A stretch of 64,000 bases of DNA from Cytobacillus kochii (lineage in GTDB: Bacteria; Bacillota; Bacilli; Bacillales; Cytobacillaceae), in NCBI RefSeq assembly GCF_020171845.1, contig NZ_JAIVAM010000013.1, positions 124,001 to 188,000 of the forward strand. The letters are read 5' to 3'. Shown piece after piece: positions 1-8,887 of this stretch (positions within the stretch are counted from its first letter, which is position 1; each line of letters begins with the position of its first letter). The notes beneath the pieces were generated by a model, which ran no database searches, was not told the DNA's origin, and saw nothing but the letters and a program-made list of their open reading frames with translations. The position numbers and the translations under genes were made by a program.

Positions 1-512
1 ACGGCACTTCTCCTGAAATTATTAATGAGGTCGAACAGATTTTAGAAAGAAAGCTGTCCGCTACTGTTACACAAGATTATACGCAAACTGGTGGAGTTGA
101 GTCTGTAGTAGAAGTGCTCAATGGAGTGGATCGCTCAACTGAACGTACGATTCTTGATGCATTAGAAATTCAAGATCCAGATTTAGCTGAAGAAATAAAG
201 AAAAGAATGTTTGTGTTTGAGGATATTGTTACGCTTGATAATAAAGCGATTCAACGAGTGATAAGAGATTGTGCAAGTGAAGATCTTATGCTTTCTTTGA
301 AAGTGTCTAGTGAAGAAGTAAAAGAGATTATTTATAAAAATATGTCACAGCGTACTGTGGATACATTTAAAGAGGAAATGGAATTTTTAGGACCAGTTCG
401 ACTTCGAGAAGTCGAAGAAGCACAATCAAGAATTGTCGCAATTGTACGCAGACTGGAAGAAGCTGGGGAGATCATCGTCGCCAGAGGCGGAGGGGATGAT
501 ATTATTGTCTAG
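1..512 (+). CDS. fliG: FliG, flagellar motor switch protein (3' part)
   Basis: The window opens inside this gene; only the C-terminal 169 residues are present and the start lies upstream. FliG is the rotor protein that contacts the stator MotA and couples ion flow to torque, sitting on the MS ring with FliM and FliY. The visible part covers the middle and C-terminal domains, including the segment with MFVFEDIVTLDNKAIQ and the charged torque helix region around SQRTVDTFKEEME. It ends in a glycine-rich and acidic tail. The stop overlaps the start of fliH, which is typical of this operon. Identification rests on family sequence and on position before fliH and fliI. Confidence 0.97.
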   Translation, partial: GTSPEIINEVEQILERKLSATVTQDYTQTGGVESVVEVLNGVDRSTERTILDALEIQDPDLAEEIKKRMFVFEDIVTLDNKAIQRVIRDCASEDLMLSLKVSSEEVKEIIYKNMSQRTVDTFKEEMEFLGPVRLREVEEAQSRIVAIVRRLEEAGEIIVARGGGDDIIV

Positions 513-1272
513 GTTATTTAAACATTCTTCTCACGATTACTTAAGTGAAGAGGAGCAAATAACAATCTCTATTCGGCCGATGTTTAAACAATCAGAGGAT
601 CATCCATCACAGCAGATGTCTGCCTATTATGACCAGGTGATTAATGAAGCAGAGAAGAGAGCGGAGGAAATTATTCAATCAGCAAATCAGCATGCTGATC
701 GCATATATCAAACAGTTCAAGAAGAAAAGGAAAAGGCAAAAGAAGAACAAGAATTGGTACGTAAAGAGGCATATGAAGAAGGTTATCTCACCGGGATGAG
801 TAAGGGTAAAGAAGATGGATTTAACTCATATTCATCTAGATTAGCAGAAGTAAAAGAGATAATTAATGCAGCAAAAACTGATTATGAAGAAACTATTCAG
901 TCAGCGGACCGAACGATATTAAAAATTAGTATGAATGTAGCAGAGAAAATCATTGCAACGGAATTAACTCATCATACGGAGCACTATCAATCTTATGTAA
1001 AAAACGCATTAAAAGAAGCCAAGCATTACAAAAACATTAAACTTATTGTTCATCCTGATAAATATCTAGAGTTATTAAGCTATAAGGATGAACTAAAGGC
1101 AATGTTACCAGTTGAAGCTGGCCTATATATCCTTCCCGATGAAGAACTTTCTGTAGTAGATTGTGTGATTGATTCAGATAATGGTCGAATTGATGCCACG
1201 TGTAAAAGCCAAATAGACGAGATCAAAGAAAGACTATCAGAATGGTTGGAGACCCATCATGAACTTGGATAA
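505..1272 (+). CDS. fliH: FliH, flagellar export ATPase regulator
   Basis: FliH binds the export ATPase FliI and docks it at the flagellar export gate. The product of about 255 residues has a long glutamate-, lysine- and glutamine-rich central coiled coil and a C-terminal part with HPDKYLELL and a conserved acidic stretch, as in the FliH family. I place the start at the TTG at 505, because GGAGGGG at 489-495 lies 9 bases upstream; an ATG at 496 is possible but sits too close to that site. The gene overlaps the end of fliG and the start of fliI, which implies translational coupling. It is somewhat longer than the roughly 208-residue B. subtilis protein. Confidence 0.9.
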   Translation: MSRLFKHSSHDYLSEEEQITISIRPMFKQSEDHPSQQMSAYYDQVINEAEKRAEEIIQSANQHADRIYQTVQEEKEKAKEEQELVRKEAYEEGYLTGMSKGKEDGFNSYSSRLAEVKEIINAAKTDYEETIQSADRTILKISMNVAEKIIATELTHHTEHYQSYVKNALKEAKHYKNIKLIVHPDKYLELLSYKDELKAMLPVEAGLYILPDEELSVVDCVIDSDNGRIDATCKSQIDEIKERLSEWLETHHELG

Positions 1273-2578
1273 GTTATTAGAGGAAATCCATGTCACAGAT
1301 AGTTTCAAAAAATACGGGAGAGTCAAGAGAGTTGTTGGCCTAATGATCGAATCTCAAGGGCCGGTTAGTTCCATTGGTGATGTTTGCTATATTCATGTAC
1401 AAGGTAAGAAGAGCAGGAAGATACGTGCAGAAGTGGTCGGATTTAAAGATGAGAATATTATTCTTATGCCGTATACAACGGTTACTGATATATCGCCTGG
1501 GAGTTTAGTAGAAACAACAGGAAAACCGTTAGAAATTAAAGTTGGGACTTCTCTTGTAGGGAATGTCCTTGATTCCTTGGGACAACCATTAGACGGGTCT
1601 CTACTTCCAAAAGGTTTAAGAGAGGTGCCAACAGAACAAGAGCCACCAAATCCCCTATTGCGACCACCCATTAGTGAACCAATTGAAGTAGGCGTTAGGT
1701 TGATTGATAGTTTACTAACAGTTGGTAATGGCCAAAGAGTGGGGATTTTTGCAGGTAGTGGTGTTGGTAAAAGCACCCTACTCGGCATGATTGCCAGAAA
1801 TACAAAAGCAGACATTAATGTTATTGCTTTAATTGGTGAAAGAGGAAGAGAAGTCCGTGAGTTTATCGAGAGAGATCTTGGTCCTGAAGGATTAAAACGT
1901 TCAATTGTCATTGTAGCTACCTCTGATCAACCGCCATTAATGAGAATAAAAGGGGCCTATACTGCGACAGCCATTGCAGAATACTTTCGTGGCAAAGGTA
2001 TGAAGGTTATGATGCTAATGGATTCTGTTACTCGGGTAGCAATGGCGCAACGGGAAATAGGTTTAGCAATTGGCGAACCCCCGACAACAAAAGGCTATAC
2101 GCCATCAGTTTTTTCTGTTTTACCTAAGCTGTTAGAGAGAACTGGCACCTCCATAGAGGGGTCCATCACTGCCTTTTATACAGTGCTTGTTGATGGTGAT
2201 GATATGAATGAACCAATTGCTGATACTGTGAGAGGTATATTGGATGGTCATTATGTGTTAGATAGAGAGCTCGCTAATAAGGGACAATATCCTGCTGTAG
2301 ATGTACTCAAAAGTATCAGTCGTGTAATGAATCAAATTAGTAGTAAGAGGCATATAAAAGCAGCTGAGAGTTTAAGAGAATCACTTAGTACTTATAGGCA
2401 ATCAGAGGATTTAATTAATATCGGTGCATATAAGAAAGGATCATCACAAGAAATAGATCGAGCGATTGCTTTATATCCACAAATTTTAAATTTTCTTAAA
2501 CAACAAACGGATGAAAAAGTGACGATTGATGATGGAATTGAACAACTATTTGCGCTAGTTGGAGAAGGAGCACAGTAA
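1259..2578 (+). CDS. fliI: FliI, flagellum-specific export ATPase
   Basis: FliI is the ATPase of the flagellar type III export apparatus and is related to the beta subunit of F1-ATPase. The 439-residue product has the usual family length. A Walker A loop, GSGVGKST, is at about residues 166-173, followed by GERGREVREFIERDLG and the segment MLMDSVTRVAMAQREI (Walker B region). It overlaps fliH by 14 bases and is followed at once by fliJ, so ATPase, regulator and stalk-like FliJ are made together. Confidence 0.98.
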   Translation: MNLDKLLEEIHVTDSFKKYGRVKRVVGLMIESQGPVSSIGDVCYIHVQGKKSRKIRAEVVGFKDENIILMPYTTVTDISPGSLVETTGKPLEIKVGTSLVGNVLDSLGQPLDGSLLPKGLREVPTEQEPPNPLLRPPISEPIEVGVRLIDSLLTVGNGQRVGIFAGSGVGKSTLLGMIARNTKADINVIALIGERGREVREFIERDLGPEGLKRSIVIVATSDQPPLMRIKGAYTATAIAEYFRGKGMKVMMLMDSVTRVAMAQREIGLAIGEPPTTKGYTPSVFSVLPKLLERTGTSIEGSITAFYTVLVDGDDMNEPIADTVRGILDGHYVLDRELANKGQYPAVDVLKSISRVMNQISSKRHIKAAESLRESLSTYRQSEDLINIGAYKKGSSQEIDRAIALYPQILNFLKQQTDEKVTIDDGIEQLFALVGEGAQ

Positions 2579-2581
2579 CAA

Positions 2582-3025
2582 ATGTCTTTTAAATATAAGT
2601 TCGAGAAAATTATGCATGTAAAAGAACGTGAAAAAGATGAAGCTTTGGATATTTATAATCAAGCGACGAGACGTTTTGAAGAAGCTGCGACCAAACTATA
2701 TGATTTGCTAAAGAAAAAAGAAGATTTAGATAGATTGCAATCAGAAAGACTAGTTAGTGGTTTACAAGTAGTGGAAATGCGTTATCAGCAACAGTTTATT
2801 TCGAATTTAGAAAAGACAATTAGTCATTATCAAAAAAGAGTAATGAATGCCCGTACTCAAATGTACTATTATCAAGAAAAGCTTGCAGAAAAAATGACAG
2901 AGTACAAGAAATATGAAGTCATTAAAGATAAGAAGAAGATGCAATACGTATCAGAAATGAAGAGATTAGAAAATATTGAAATGGATGATATTTCAATCCA
3001 GCAATTTATCCATAAAGAACTTTAG
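2582..3025 (+). CDS. fliJ: FliJ, export apparatus chaperone/stalk protein
   Basis: The 147-residue product is almost entirely predicted coiled coil, rich in lysine, glutamate, glutamine and tyrosine, and begins MSFKYKFEKIMHVKERE, a typical FliJ opening. FliJ sits in the FliI hexamer and links it to FlhA during export of rod, hook and filament proteins. It starts four bases after the fliI stop and is followed closely by ylxF, matching the B. subtilis order. Sequence conservation in this family is low, so position and coiled-coil form carry much of the call. Confidence 0.92.
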   Translation: MSFKYKFEKIMHVKEREKDEALDIYNQATRRFEEAATKLYDLLKKKEDLDRLQSERLVSGLQVVEMRYQQQFISNLEKTISHYQKRVMNARTQMYYYQEKLAEKMTEYKKYEVIKDKKKMQYVSEMKRLENIEMDDISIQQFIHKEL

Positions 3026-3033
3026 GTGATAAG

Positions 3034-3654
3034 ATGGAAAGTCACAAAGAGAAAAAGTCTAGACCGGTCATTAAGATATTTATGATCATTGCCACCACTT
3101 TAATTGGACTTATCGCAATTGGATTATTAATCCTAACTGTAAGTGGATATAACATTTTTGATGTGGCGAAAAAGTATGGTCAAAATGTTCCTGTTCTATC
3201 TACCCTTTTTGAAGAAGATCAAACAGAAATGATGCAAACAATGGAAAATAGACTGATCGAACTAGAGGCAGAGGTAAATGACCGTGAGGCAAGAATTGAG
3301 CAACTGCAAAATCAAGTAGAAAGTAAAGATAATGAATTAAATAAAGCAAACCAAGAAAAAACACGATTAGAGAATAGAGTAGACGAATTAGTTTTAATGA
3401 AAGAAGAGAATAAGCGGGCATTTAGTGACATTATTAAAACTTATGAAGAAATGGCTGCTAAAAAAGCTGCGCCTATTTTATCTAATATGAATGAAGAAGA
3501 AGCGGTGCGAATCCTGGCAGAGGTAAAACCTGAAGTACTTGCTGATATACTGGCAAAAATGGAACCAACAAAAGCTGCTTCATTTACAAGCCTGGTAACA
3601 GCGTCTGTAGAAAATACTTCTACCACAGATGACGATGAGAAAGCCGCTGAATAA
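3034..3654 (+). CDS. ylxF: YlxF/MotE-type membrane-anchored coiled-coil protein
   Basis: The 206-residue product has a basic N-terminus, one membrane segment at about residues 15-36, a long coiled coil (about 65-125) and a C-terminal domain with repeated KPEVLADILAKMEP-like helices resembling the N-terminal domain of magnesium transporter MgtE. Between fliJ and fliK this gene is called ylxF in Bacillus; similar proteins in alphaproteobacteria (MotE) are chaperones for motor proteins. Its role in Firmicutes is not clear to me. The start is supported by an AGGTGATAAG ribosome site just upstream. Confidence 0.82.
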   Translation: MESHKEKKSRPVIKIFMIIATTLIGLIAIGLLILTVSGYNIFDVAKKYGQNVPVLSTLFEEDQTEMMQTMENRLIELEAEVNDREARIEQLQNQVESKDNELNKANQEKTRLENRVDELVLMKEENKRAFSDIIKTYEEMAAKKAAPILSNMNEEEAVRILAEVKPEVLADILAKMEPTKAASFTSLVTASVENTSTTDDDEKAAE

Positions 3655-3669
3655 AGAGGGAGATGTTTC

Positions 3670-4977
3670 ATGGAACTCATGTCACTGTTACCTATAAGTA
3701 ATAACCATCAATCTACTAAAGAAATATCAGCTAATGAGAAGATGGGTAAAGGCGATTTCGCTCAATTTTTAGGGAGTGTTCTGTCAAATGTGGAAACGGT
3801 CAGTCCGAATAGCGACGTCACGAAAGATACAGTTACAGAGCAAGATGATTTGCTATCTCTTCTCGGGGTATTAGAGTGGGAAGATTTGCCGGAAGAATGG
3901 CAACCGTTTATGTATATCGACTTACGTGATGAACCGCTTGTTGTAGAACAGGCTAGTCAGTTATTAAACATTGAAGAAGAAGAGATGGAATTGATTTTTA
4001 CTCATATCCAGTCATTGTTGACAAATCAAGCTAATATTTCTACAGATCTTCAAACGACAGAAGCTCGAGAGAATTTTCTTTCAAAGTTAGTTTCAGCAGT
4101 GGAAGGTGGACGTGCGCAAACGCAAACAACTGACCTTATCACTCAGAACAAAGCCGTCTTCCAAACAATAAAGCTTGTACAAATGATGAATCAACAAACA
4201 GAACCATCACCATTTAATCAACAACAATTAGCTGGTCTCGTAAAAGACATCGTGAAAATACTAGAAAACGAAGCAGTAGTACCGATACCTCAATCCATTT
4301 CTTTAAAAGCCCAAGAGGCACAACTTCGAACACAACAGTTGGTCAATCATTCACCACTAAGCATGACGTTAATAAATAGTGAGCAGAAGCAAATGGAAAC
4401 AGAAGTGGAAATACGAGCAACAATTAGTAAAGGAATAGAGGATCAAAATCTGGACATTAAGACTGTGCAAGTTCCTACAAATCCGGTTGCAATCTCTAAG
4501 AACGATACTTTACAGTTGCATATTCCACAAAATGGAAAACCAATTCCGGCAGAACAATTAGTAAAACAGTTTGAGAATACCTTATCTCGTGCCAAATTTA
4601 CGACGGTTAATGGAATACAAAAACTGAGCATACAACTCACACCAGAACATTTAGGCACATTGAAGATAGAAATTGTCCAAAAAGATCAAGTGATGATTGC
4701 TAGAATTATTGCAAGTACACAGGCAGCCAAAGATGCATTTGAATCTAGCGCACAAACTCTCAGACAAGCATTTCATACACAAAATATCAATGTCGATAAG
4801 ATCGAAATTTATCAAACCTCATTAGAACAAAAGCATGCAGAGGAATCGTTCAATCAAAGAGAGAAGAATCAACCAAATCAAGATGGTGATGGTCATAACG
4901 GCAGAGATGAACAAGAGACTAAAGCAACCTCTTTCTTCGATGAATTAGAAGCAGAATTATTAAATCTAAAGGTTTAG
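3670..4977 (+). CDS. fliK: FliK, hook-length control protein
   Basis: FliK is secreted through the flagellar apparatus, measures hook length and triggers the FlhB substrate switch. The 435-residue product has a variable glutamine- and threonine-rich N-terminal half and a conserved C-terminal domain with KLSIQLTPEHLGTLKIEI and a downstream helix ending VDKIEIYQ, the hallmark of the Flg_hook domain. The C-terminus is acidic and hydrophilic. A GGGAGATG site precedes the ATG. It abuts flgD. Confidence 0.92.
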   Translation: MELMSLLPISNNHQSTKEISANEKMGKGDFAQFLGSVLSNVETVSPNSDVTKDTVTEQDDLLSLLGVLEWEDLPEEWQPFMYIDLRDEPLVVEQASQLLNIEEEEMELIFTHIQSLLTNQANISTDLQTTEARENFLSKLVSAVEGGRAQTQTTDLITQNKAVFQTIKLVQMMNQQTEPSPFNQQQLAGLVKDIVKILENEAVVPIPQSISLKAQEAQLRTQQLVNHSPLSMTLINSEQKQMETEVEIRATISKGIEDQNLDIKTVQVPTNPVAISKNDTLQLHIPQNGKPIPAEQLVKQFENTLSRAKFTTVNGIQKLSIQLTPEHLGTLKIEIVQKDQVMIARIIASTQAAKDAFESSAQTLRQAFHTQNINVDKIEIYQTSLEQKHAEESFNQREKNQPNQDGDGHNGRDEQETKATSFFDELEAELLNLKV

Positions 4978-4989
4978 GTGGTACGTTAT

Positions 4990-5619
4990 ATGACAAACAG
5001 TATTGATTCTTCTTTATTGCTATCACAATCACAAGCAGCCAATACCAGTAATAGCAATACATTAGGTAAAGATGACTTTTTAAAACTATTAATGGTTCAA
5101 CTTCAAAATCAAGACCCAACAAGCCCGATGGATGATAAAGAATTCATTTCACAAATGGCTCAGTTTTCTTCTTTAGAACAAATGACTAATCTGACAACAA
5201 GTATGGAAGAAATGATCAACATTCAAGAGCAGAACCAATTACTATCTTATTCTCATTTTGTAGGTAAAGAGATTACTTGGCATAAATTAAATACTAATGA
5301 GGCTAATGTGGAAGTTGATCAAGGAACTGGAAAAGTTGCTTCCATACAGTTCAAAGATTCTACTGTCACATTTATTCTTGAAGATGGAACCGAGTTATCA
5401 CCAAGTAATATTTCTGAACTAAATCAGCCAACGATTGATGAGAATACATTAGTTCAATCTAGTTTATTAATCGGAAAAGAAATTACTTATCAGGATGATC
5501 AAGGGGAAAATCAAATAGCTAAAGTGGAGTCAGTGTCCTTTAAAGATGGACAAACATATTTTCATATTTCAGGTTCTGAAAAATTAATTACCCCTCAGCA
5601 AATTATGAAAATTGAATAA
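4990..5619 (+). CDS. flgD: FlgD, hook capping/assembly protein
   Basis: FlgD caps the growing hook and is shed when the hook is complete. The N-terminal motif LGKDDFLKLLMVQLQNQDP followed by MDDKEFISQMAQFSSLEQM is diagnostic of the family. I choose the ATG at 4990 because AGGTGG at 4976-4981 gives an 8-base spacing; a GTG at 4978 would touch the fliK stop and has poorer spacing. The product is about 209 residues. The gene corresponds to ylxG of B. subtilis and lies directly before the hook protein gene it serves. Confidence 0.93.
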   Translation: MTNSIDSSLLLSQSQAANTSNSNTLGKDDFLKLLMVQLQNQDPTSPMDDKEFISQMAQFSSLEQMTNLTTSMEEMINIQEQNQLLSYSHFVGKEITWHKLNTNEANVEVDQGTGKVASIQFKDSTVTFILEDGTELSPSNISELNQPTIDENTLVQSSLLIGKEITYQDDQGENQIAKVESVSFKDGQTYFHISGSEKLITPQQIMKIE

Positions 5620-5660
5620 AAGCGAAATGATATATTTGATGATTTAAAGGAGGAAATGCA

Positions 5661-7148
5661 ATGTTACGCTCAATGTATTCAGGGATCAGTGGAATGAAGA
5701 ATTTTCAAACAAAATTAGATGTAATTGGTAATAATATCGCCAATGTTAATACTGCCGGTTTTAAGAAGAGTAGAGTGACATTTAAAGATGCAATGAATCA
5801 AATGGTGGCTGGTCCATCCTCGCCGACAGAATTACGTGGGGGGCGAAATGCAACACAAGTTGGCCTAGGGTCTACTTTGGCTACTATCGATGTTATTCAC
5901 TCTGGATCGAGTATGCAAACGACCGGTAGAGCATTGGATTTAGGCATTGAAGGAGATGGTTACTTTATCGTTCAGCAAGGCGGCGCCCAGTATTATACGC
6001 GCGCAGGTAATTTTTATTTGGATGATGATGGCAGTCTAGTGAATAGTGAGGGTTTAAAAGTACAGGCATATAATAGCAACGGTGTATTAGGTGATGTGGT
6101 TGTAAATGTGAATGCCACCCTTCCTTCAGTAACAACAGAATCAATCACTATCCAAGGAAATCTAGCAAAAGATGCGAATGTTGGAACGGTATTCAATCAA
6201 CAAATAAAAACAATTGACAGTAATGGCAATGCCCATGCGTCAACTGTGTACTTTAAAAAGGTGGGCGAAAATAGCTGGGGTGTCTTTTTTGATGAAGAGC
6301 CAAAACCATCTTCTGTTGGTACAATCACAAGTTCAAATGAAGACGCTGGAAATATTAGTGTGAAAAATCCAGAAGGTTACAAGGGGACACAAACAGGAGA
6401 ATGGGAAGTTGAGTTAAATAATGATGTATATACGATTTCAACACCTGATGGTGAGGTAACTGTAGATGCTTCTGCAGTGGAGAATGGCGTCTTATCTGCC
6501 CATGGCTTACAAATTGATGTATCAAATGTGAAAGAAAATGGTACTTGGACGTTTAATGTTACGGCACCCACCCAACCTGAGGATAATCTTACATTAAGCT
6601 TTGATGCCAATGGACAAATCGTAGGTGCTGATGCGTTAAAAGAAGGCATTAGAATACCAGTTCCTTCAGGTGTAACAGATAATATGGCAACGGCTGAAGA
6701 TGAAAGTCAATTATTAGTTAATCTTGATTTTTCTGCACTTACACAAGTAGAAGGAGCATCGAATGCCAATGTATTCCCTGATGGTTATACGGAAGGGAAA
6801 CTGGAAAGCTTTAACATTGGTGCATCTGGTGAAATTAATGGTGTCTATTCAAATGGTCTTATCGATATTCTTGGAACGATCGCTTTAGCCAAATTTAGCA
6901 ATAGCTCAGGGTTAACAAAAGCTGGTAATAACCTTTATCAAGCTTCTGCCAACTCAGGTGTGGCTAATATTGGTATGGCAGGTGACGGAAGAGGGAGCTT
7001 AGCAGCAGGATCACTTGAAATGTCTAATGTTGATTTATCAGAAGAATTTACTGAAATGATTACTGCCCAAAGAGGCTTCCAAGCAAATACAAGAATTATT
7101 ACGACGTCTGATGAGATCCTTCAAGAACTAGTTAACTTGAAACGTTAA
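5661..7148 (+). CDS. flgE: FlgE, flagellar hook protein
   Basis: This is the structural subunit of the flagellar hook. The N-terminus carries the rod/hook signature [16 protein letters not shown] with [15 protein letters not shown], and the C-terminus has [19 protein letters not shown] and a terminal heptad helix, the two parts that form the D0/D1 core. The 495 residues are much longer than the roughly 264-residue hook protein of B. subtilis, so the surface-exposed middle region is enlarged. An AAAGGAGGAAATGCA site precedes the ATG. FlgG-type rod proteins share the ends, but position after fliK-flgD supports the hook. Confidence 0.93.
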   Translation: MLRSMYSGISGMKNFQTKLDVIGNNIANVNTAGFKKSRVTFKDAMNQMVAGPSSPTELRGGRNATQVGLGSTLATIDVIHSGSSMQTTGRALDLGIEGDGYFIVQQGGAQYYTRAGNFYLDDDGSLVNSEGLKVQAYNSNGVLGDVVVNVNATLPSVTTESITIQGNLAKDANVGTVFNQQIKTIDSNGNAHASTVYFKKVGENSWGVFFDEEPKPSSVGTITSSNEDAGNISVKNPEGYKGTQTGEWEVELNNDVYTISTPDGEVTVDASAVENGVLSAHGLQIDVSNVKENGTWTFNVTAPTQPEDNLTLSFDANGQIVGADALKEGIRIPVPSGVTDNMATAEDESQLLVNLDFSALTQVEGASNANVFPDGYTEGKLESFNIGASGEINGVYSNGLIDILGTIALAKFSNSSGLTKAGNNLYQASANSGVANIGMAGDGRGSLAAGSLEMSNVDLSEEFTEMITAQRGFQANTRIITTSDEILQELVNLKR

Positions 7149-7149
7149 A

Positions 7150-7194
7150 AAGGGAGGTTTAGGCAAGCTTAGGTTTGCCTATTACAATAAATTG
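7150..7194 (+). promoter_or_regulatory. Hairpin between ribosome site and TTG start of flbD
   Basis: GGAGGT at 7153-7158 is a good Shine-Dalgarno site but lies 33 bases from the flbD TTG. Between them a 7-bp inverted repeat (TAGGCAA at 7160-7166, TTGCCTA at 7175-7181, 8-base loop) could fold and leave about 11 single-stranded bases. No canonical start codon is in frame between this site and the TTG. Confidence 0.55.
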
Positions 7195-7416
7195 ATAAAA
7201 TTATCGAGATTAAATGGTCAATCGTTTAGGTTAAATGCGTTTTATATCGAAACAGTCGAATCATTTCCTGATACAACAATCACACTTACCAATGGTAAAA
7301 AGTATGTTGTGAAGGAAAATGAATTAGAAGTAGTGGAAAGGATTCAGCAGTTCTACCAGGCTGTTGGTATGATTAAAGCTCATTCTATGTGGGAGGAGAA
7401 CGGTGAAGATGAATAA
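7192..7416 (+). CDS. flbD: FlbD family small flagellar protein (YlzI)
   Basis: The 74-residue product opens [15 protein letters not shown] and carries [17 protein letters not shown], the core of the FlbD/YlzI family found between hook and fliL genes in Firmicutes and spirochaetes. Its biochemical role is not known to me. The TTG at 7192 gives the exact family N-terminus. The nearest good ribosome site is 33 bases upstream and is separated by a 7-bp hairpin. The 3' end overlaps fliL. Confidence 0.85.
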   Translation: MIKLSRLNGQSFRLNAFYIETVESFPDTTITLTNGKKYVVKENELEVVERIQQFYQAVGMIKAHSMWEENGEDE

Positions 7417-7822
7417 AAAATGGCTCATCGTTGGAATTCTGTCATTGTTACTAGTTATTAGTGGTTCGTTATTTTACTTTACGGATGTATTTGCAAAGGA
7501 TGCAAATGAGTCTTCTATTGATGATATTCTTGAACGCACTGTCTCTATTGACCAGATTACGACAAATCTAGCAAGTGACGATTATATACGGATATCTTTT
7601 ACTATCCAAGTGGAGAGTAAAAAGGCGAAAGAAGAGTTAGAGAAAAGAGATTTCCAAGTGAAGAACTTAATGATCCAAGAGTTATCAGAAATGCAAGCAG
7701 ATGATTTAAGAGGTAAAGATGGTCAACTATTATTACAGAAAAATTTAACAAAAAAAATAAATGACCTGATGGAATCGGGCAAAATTGAAAAAATCTATAT
7801 AACTGAATCAATCCTCCAATAA
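7403..7822 (+). CDS. fliL: FliL, flagellar basal body-associated protein
   Basis: FliL is a single-span membrane protein at the basal body that interacts with stators and supports torque. The 139-residue product has a short cytoplasmic N-terminus, one membrane segment (about residues 7-27) and an extracytoplasmic domain ending in [13 protein letters not shown], a FliL-like end. GTG at 7403 has the best spacing from GGAGG at 7392-7396; ATG at 7409, two codons on, is an alternative. It overlaps the flbD stop. A 69-base gap follows before fliM. Confidence 0.88.
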   Translation: MKMNKKWLIVGILSLLLVISGSLFYFTDVFAKDANESSIDDILERTVSIDQITTNLASDDYIRISFTIQVESKKAKEELEKRDFQVKNLMIQELSEMQADDLRGKDGQLLLQKNLTKKINDLMESGKIEKIYITESILQ

Positions 7823-7891
7823 CATAATTGCTGACAGATTACTCATCTTTTAAAAATAAGAGTTTAATTCAAAGATATGGAGGTGACTTTT

Positions 7892-8887
7892 TTGCCAGGA
7901 GAAGTTTTATCGCAAAGTGAAATAGATGCGCTTCTATCAGCCCTTTCAACTGGAGAGATGGACGCTGATCAACTGAAAAAGGAACAGAGTGAGCGCAAAA
8001 TTAAAACATATGATTTTAAACGTGCTCTTAGGTTCTCTAAAGATCAAATTAGAAGCATAACAAGGATTCATGAAAATTTTGCTCGGTTATTAACAACGTA
8101 CTTTTCTGCACAATTAAGAACTTATGCGCAAATTTCAGTGACGTCTACTGATCAAATTCCATATGAAGAGTTTATTAGTTCTGTTCCAAAAATGACAATC
8201 CTTAATGTTTTCGATGTGCCACCACTTGATGGGAAAATATTGATCGAAGTAAATCCCAATATCGCATACGCATTAATGGATCGCATGATGGGTGGCAAAG
8301 GATCTAGCTTAAATAAAGTAGAAAACCTAACAGAGATAGAAACAAAAATTATGTCTAATACGTTTTCGAAAGCTTTTCTTCTCTTGAAAGAGGCTTGGAG
8401 TAATGTAATAGACATCGAGCCAAGTTATGCAGATTTTGAAGTCAATCCTCAATTCTTGCAGATGGTCTCACCTAATGAAACAGTTGTCGTAATATCTCTC
8501 ACTGCCACAATAGGCGAGGCGAGTGGAATGATTAACATTTGTATCCCGCATGTGGCATTAGAAGCCATTATGCCAAAGTTATCAGTAAGATATTGGATTG
8601 AATCAGATGTAAAGAACAGAGAGCCTGAAGAGATAGAACGATTAACAAAGAATATTGAGATGGCCAGTATTCCCGTTGTCTGTGAATTAGGATCGACGGA
8701 TATTAATATTGAAGATTTCTTAGATTTAACAATTGGTGATGTGATTGAGTTGGATCAGGGCATTAACGAACCGATGCAGATTAAAGTTGGCGAAATTCAA
8801 AAATTCACAGGACAACCTGGGAAAGTCCATAAAAAAATGGCTGTACAAATTTTGGATTTTGTGAAAGGAGAAGAAGAAAATGAGTAA
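7892..8887 (+). CDS. fliM: FliM, flagellar motor switch protein
   Basis: FliM forms the middle of the C ring, binds CheY-phosphate through its N-terminal peptide and switches rotation sense. The N-terminal motif LSQSEIDALLSAL is the CheY-binding segment; the middle domain resembles CheC, and the C-terminus has a SpoA/FliN-like domain with LTIGDVIELDQGINEP. I place the start at TTG 7892, five bases after a near-perfect GGAGGTGA at 7879-7886; the ATG at 7877 immediately precedes and overlaps that ribosome site. The product is 331 residues and overlaps fliY. Confidence 0.96.
   Translation: MPGEVLSQSEIDALLSALSTGEMDADQLKKEQSERKIKTYDFKRALRFSKDQIRSITRIHENFARLLTTYFSAQLRTYAQISVTSTDQIPYEEFISSVPKMTILNVFDVPPLDGKILIEVNPNIAYALMDRMMGGKGSSLNKVENLTEIETKIMSNTFSKAFLLLKEAWSNVIDIEPSYADFEVNPQFLQMVSPNETVVVISLTATIGEASGMINICIPHVALEAIMPKLSVRYWIESDVKNREPEEIERLTKNIEMASIPVVCELGSTDINIEDFLDLTIGDVIELDQGINEPMQIKVGEIQKFTGQPGKVHKKMAVQILDFVKGEEENE

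Noticed and set aside
1393..1911. Reverse-strand reading frame of 172 codons inside fliI
   Set aside because: It lies wholly within a clearly real gene, has no family motifs and is a shadow of fliI codon structure.
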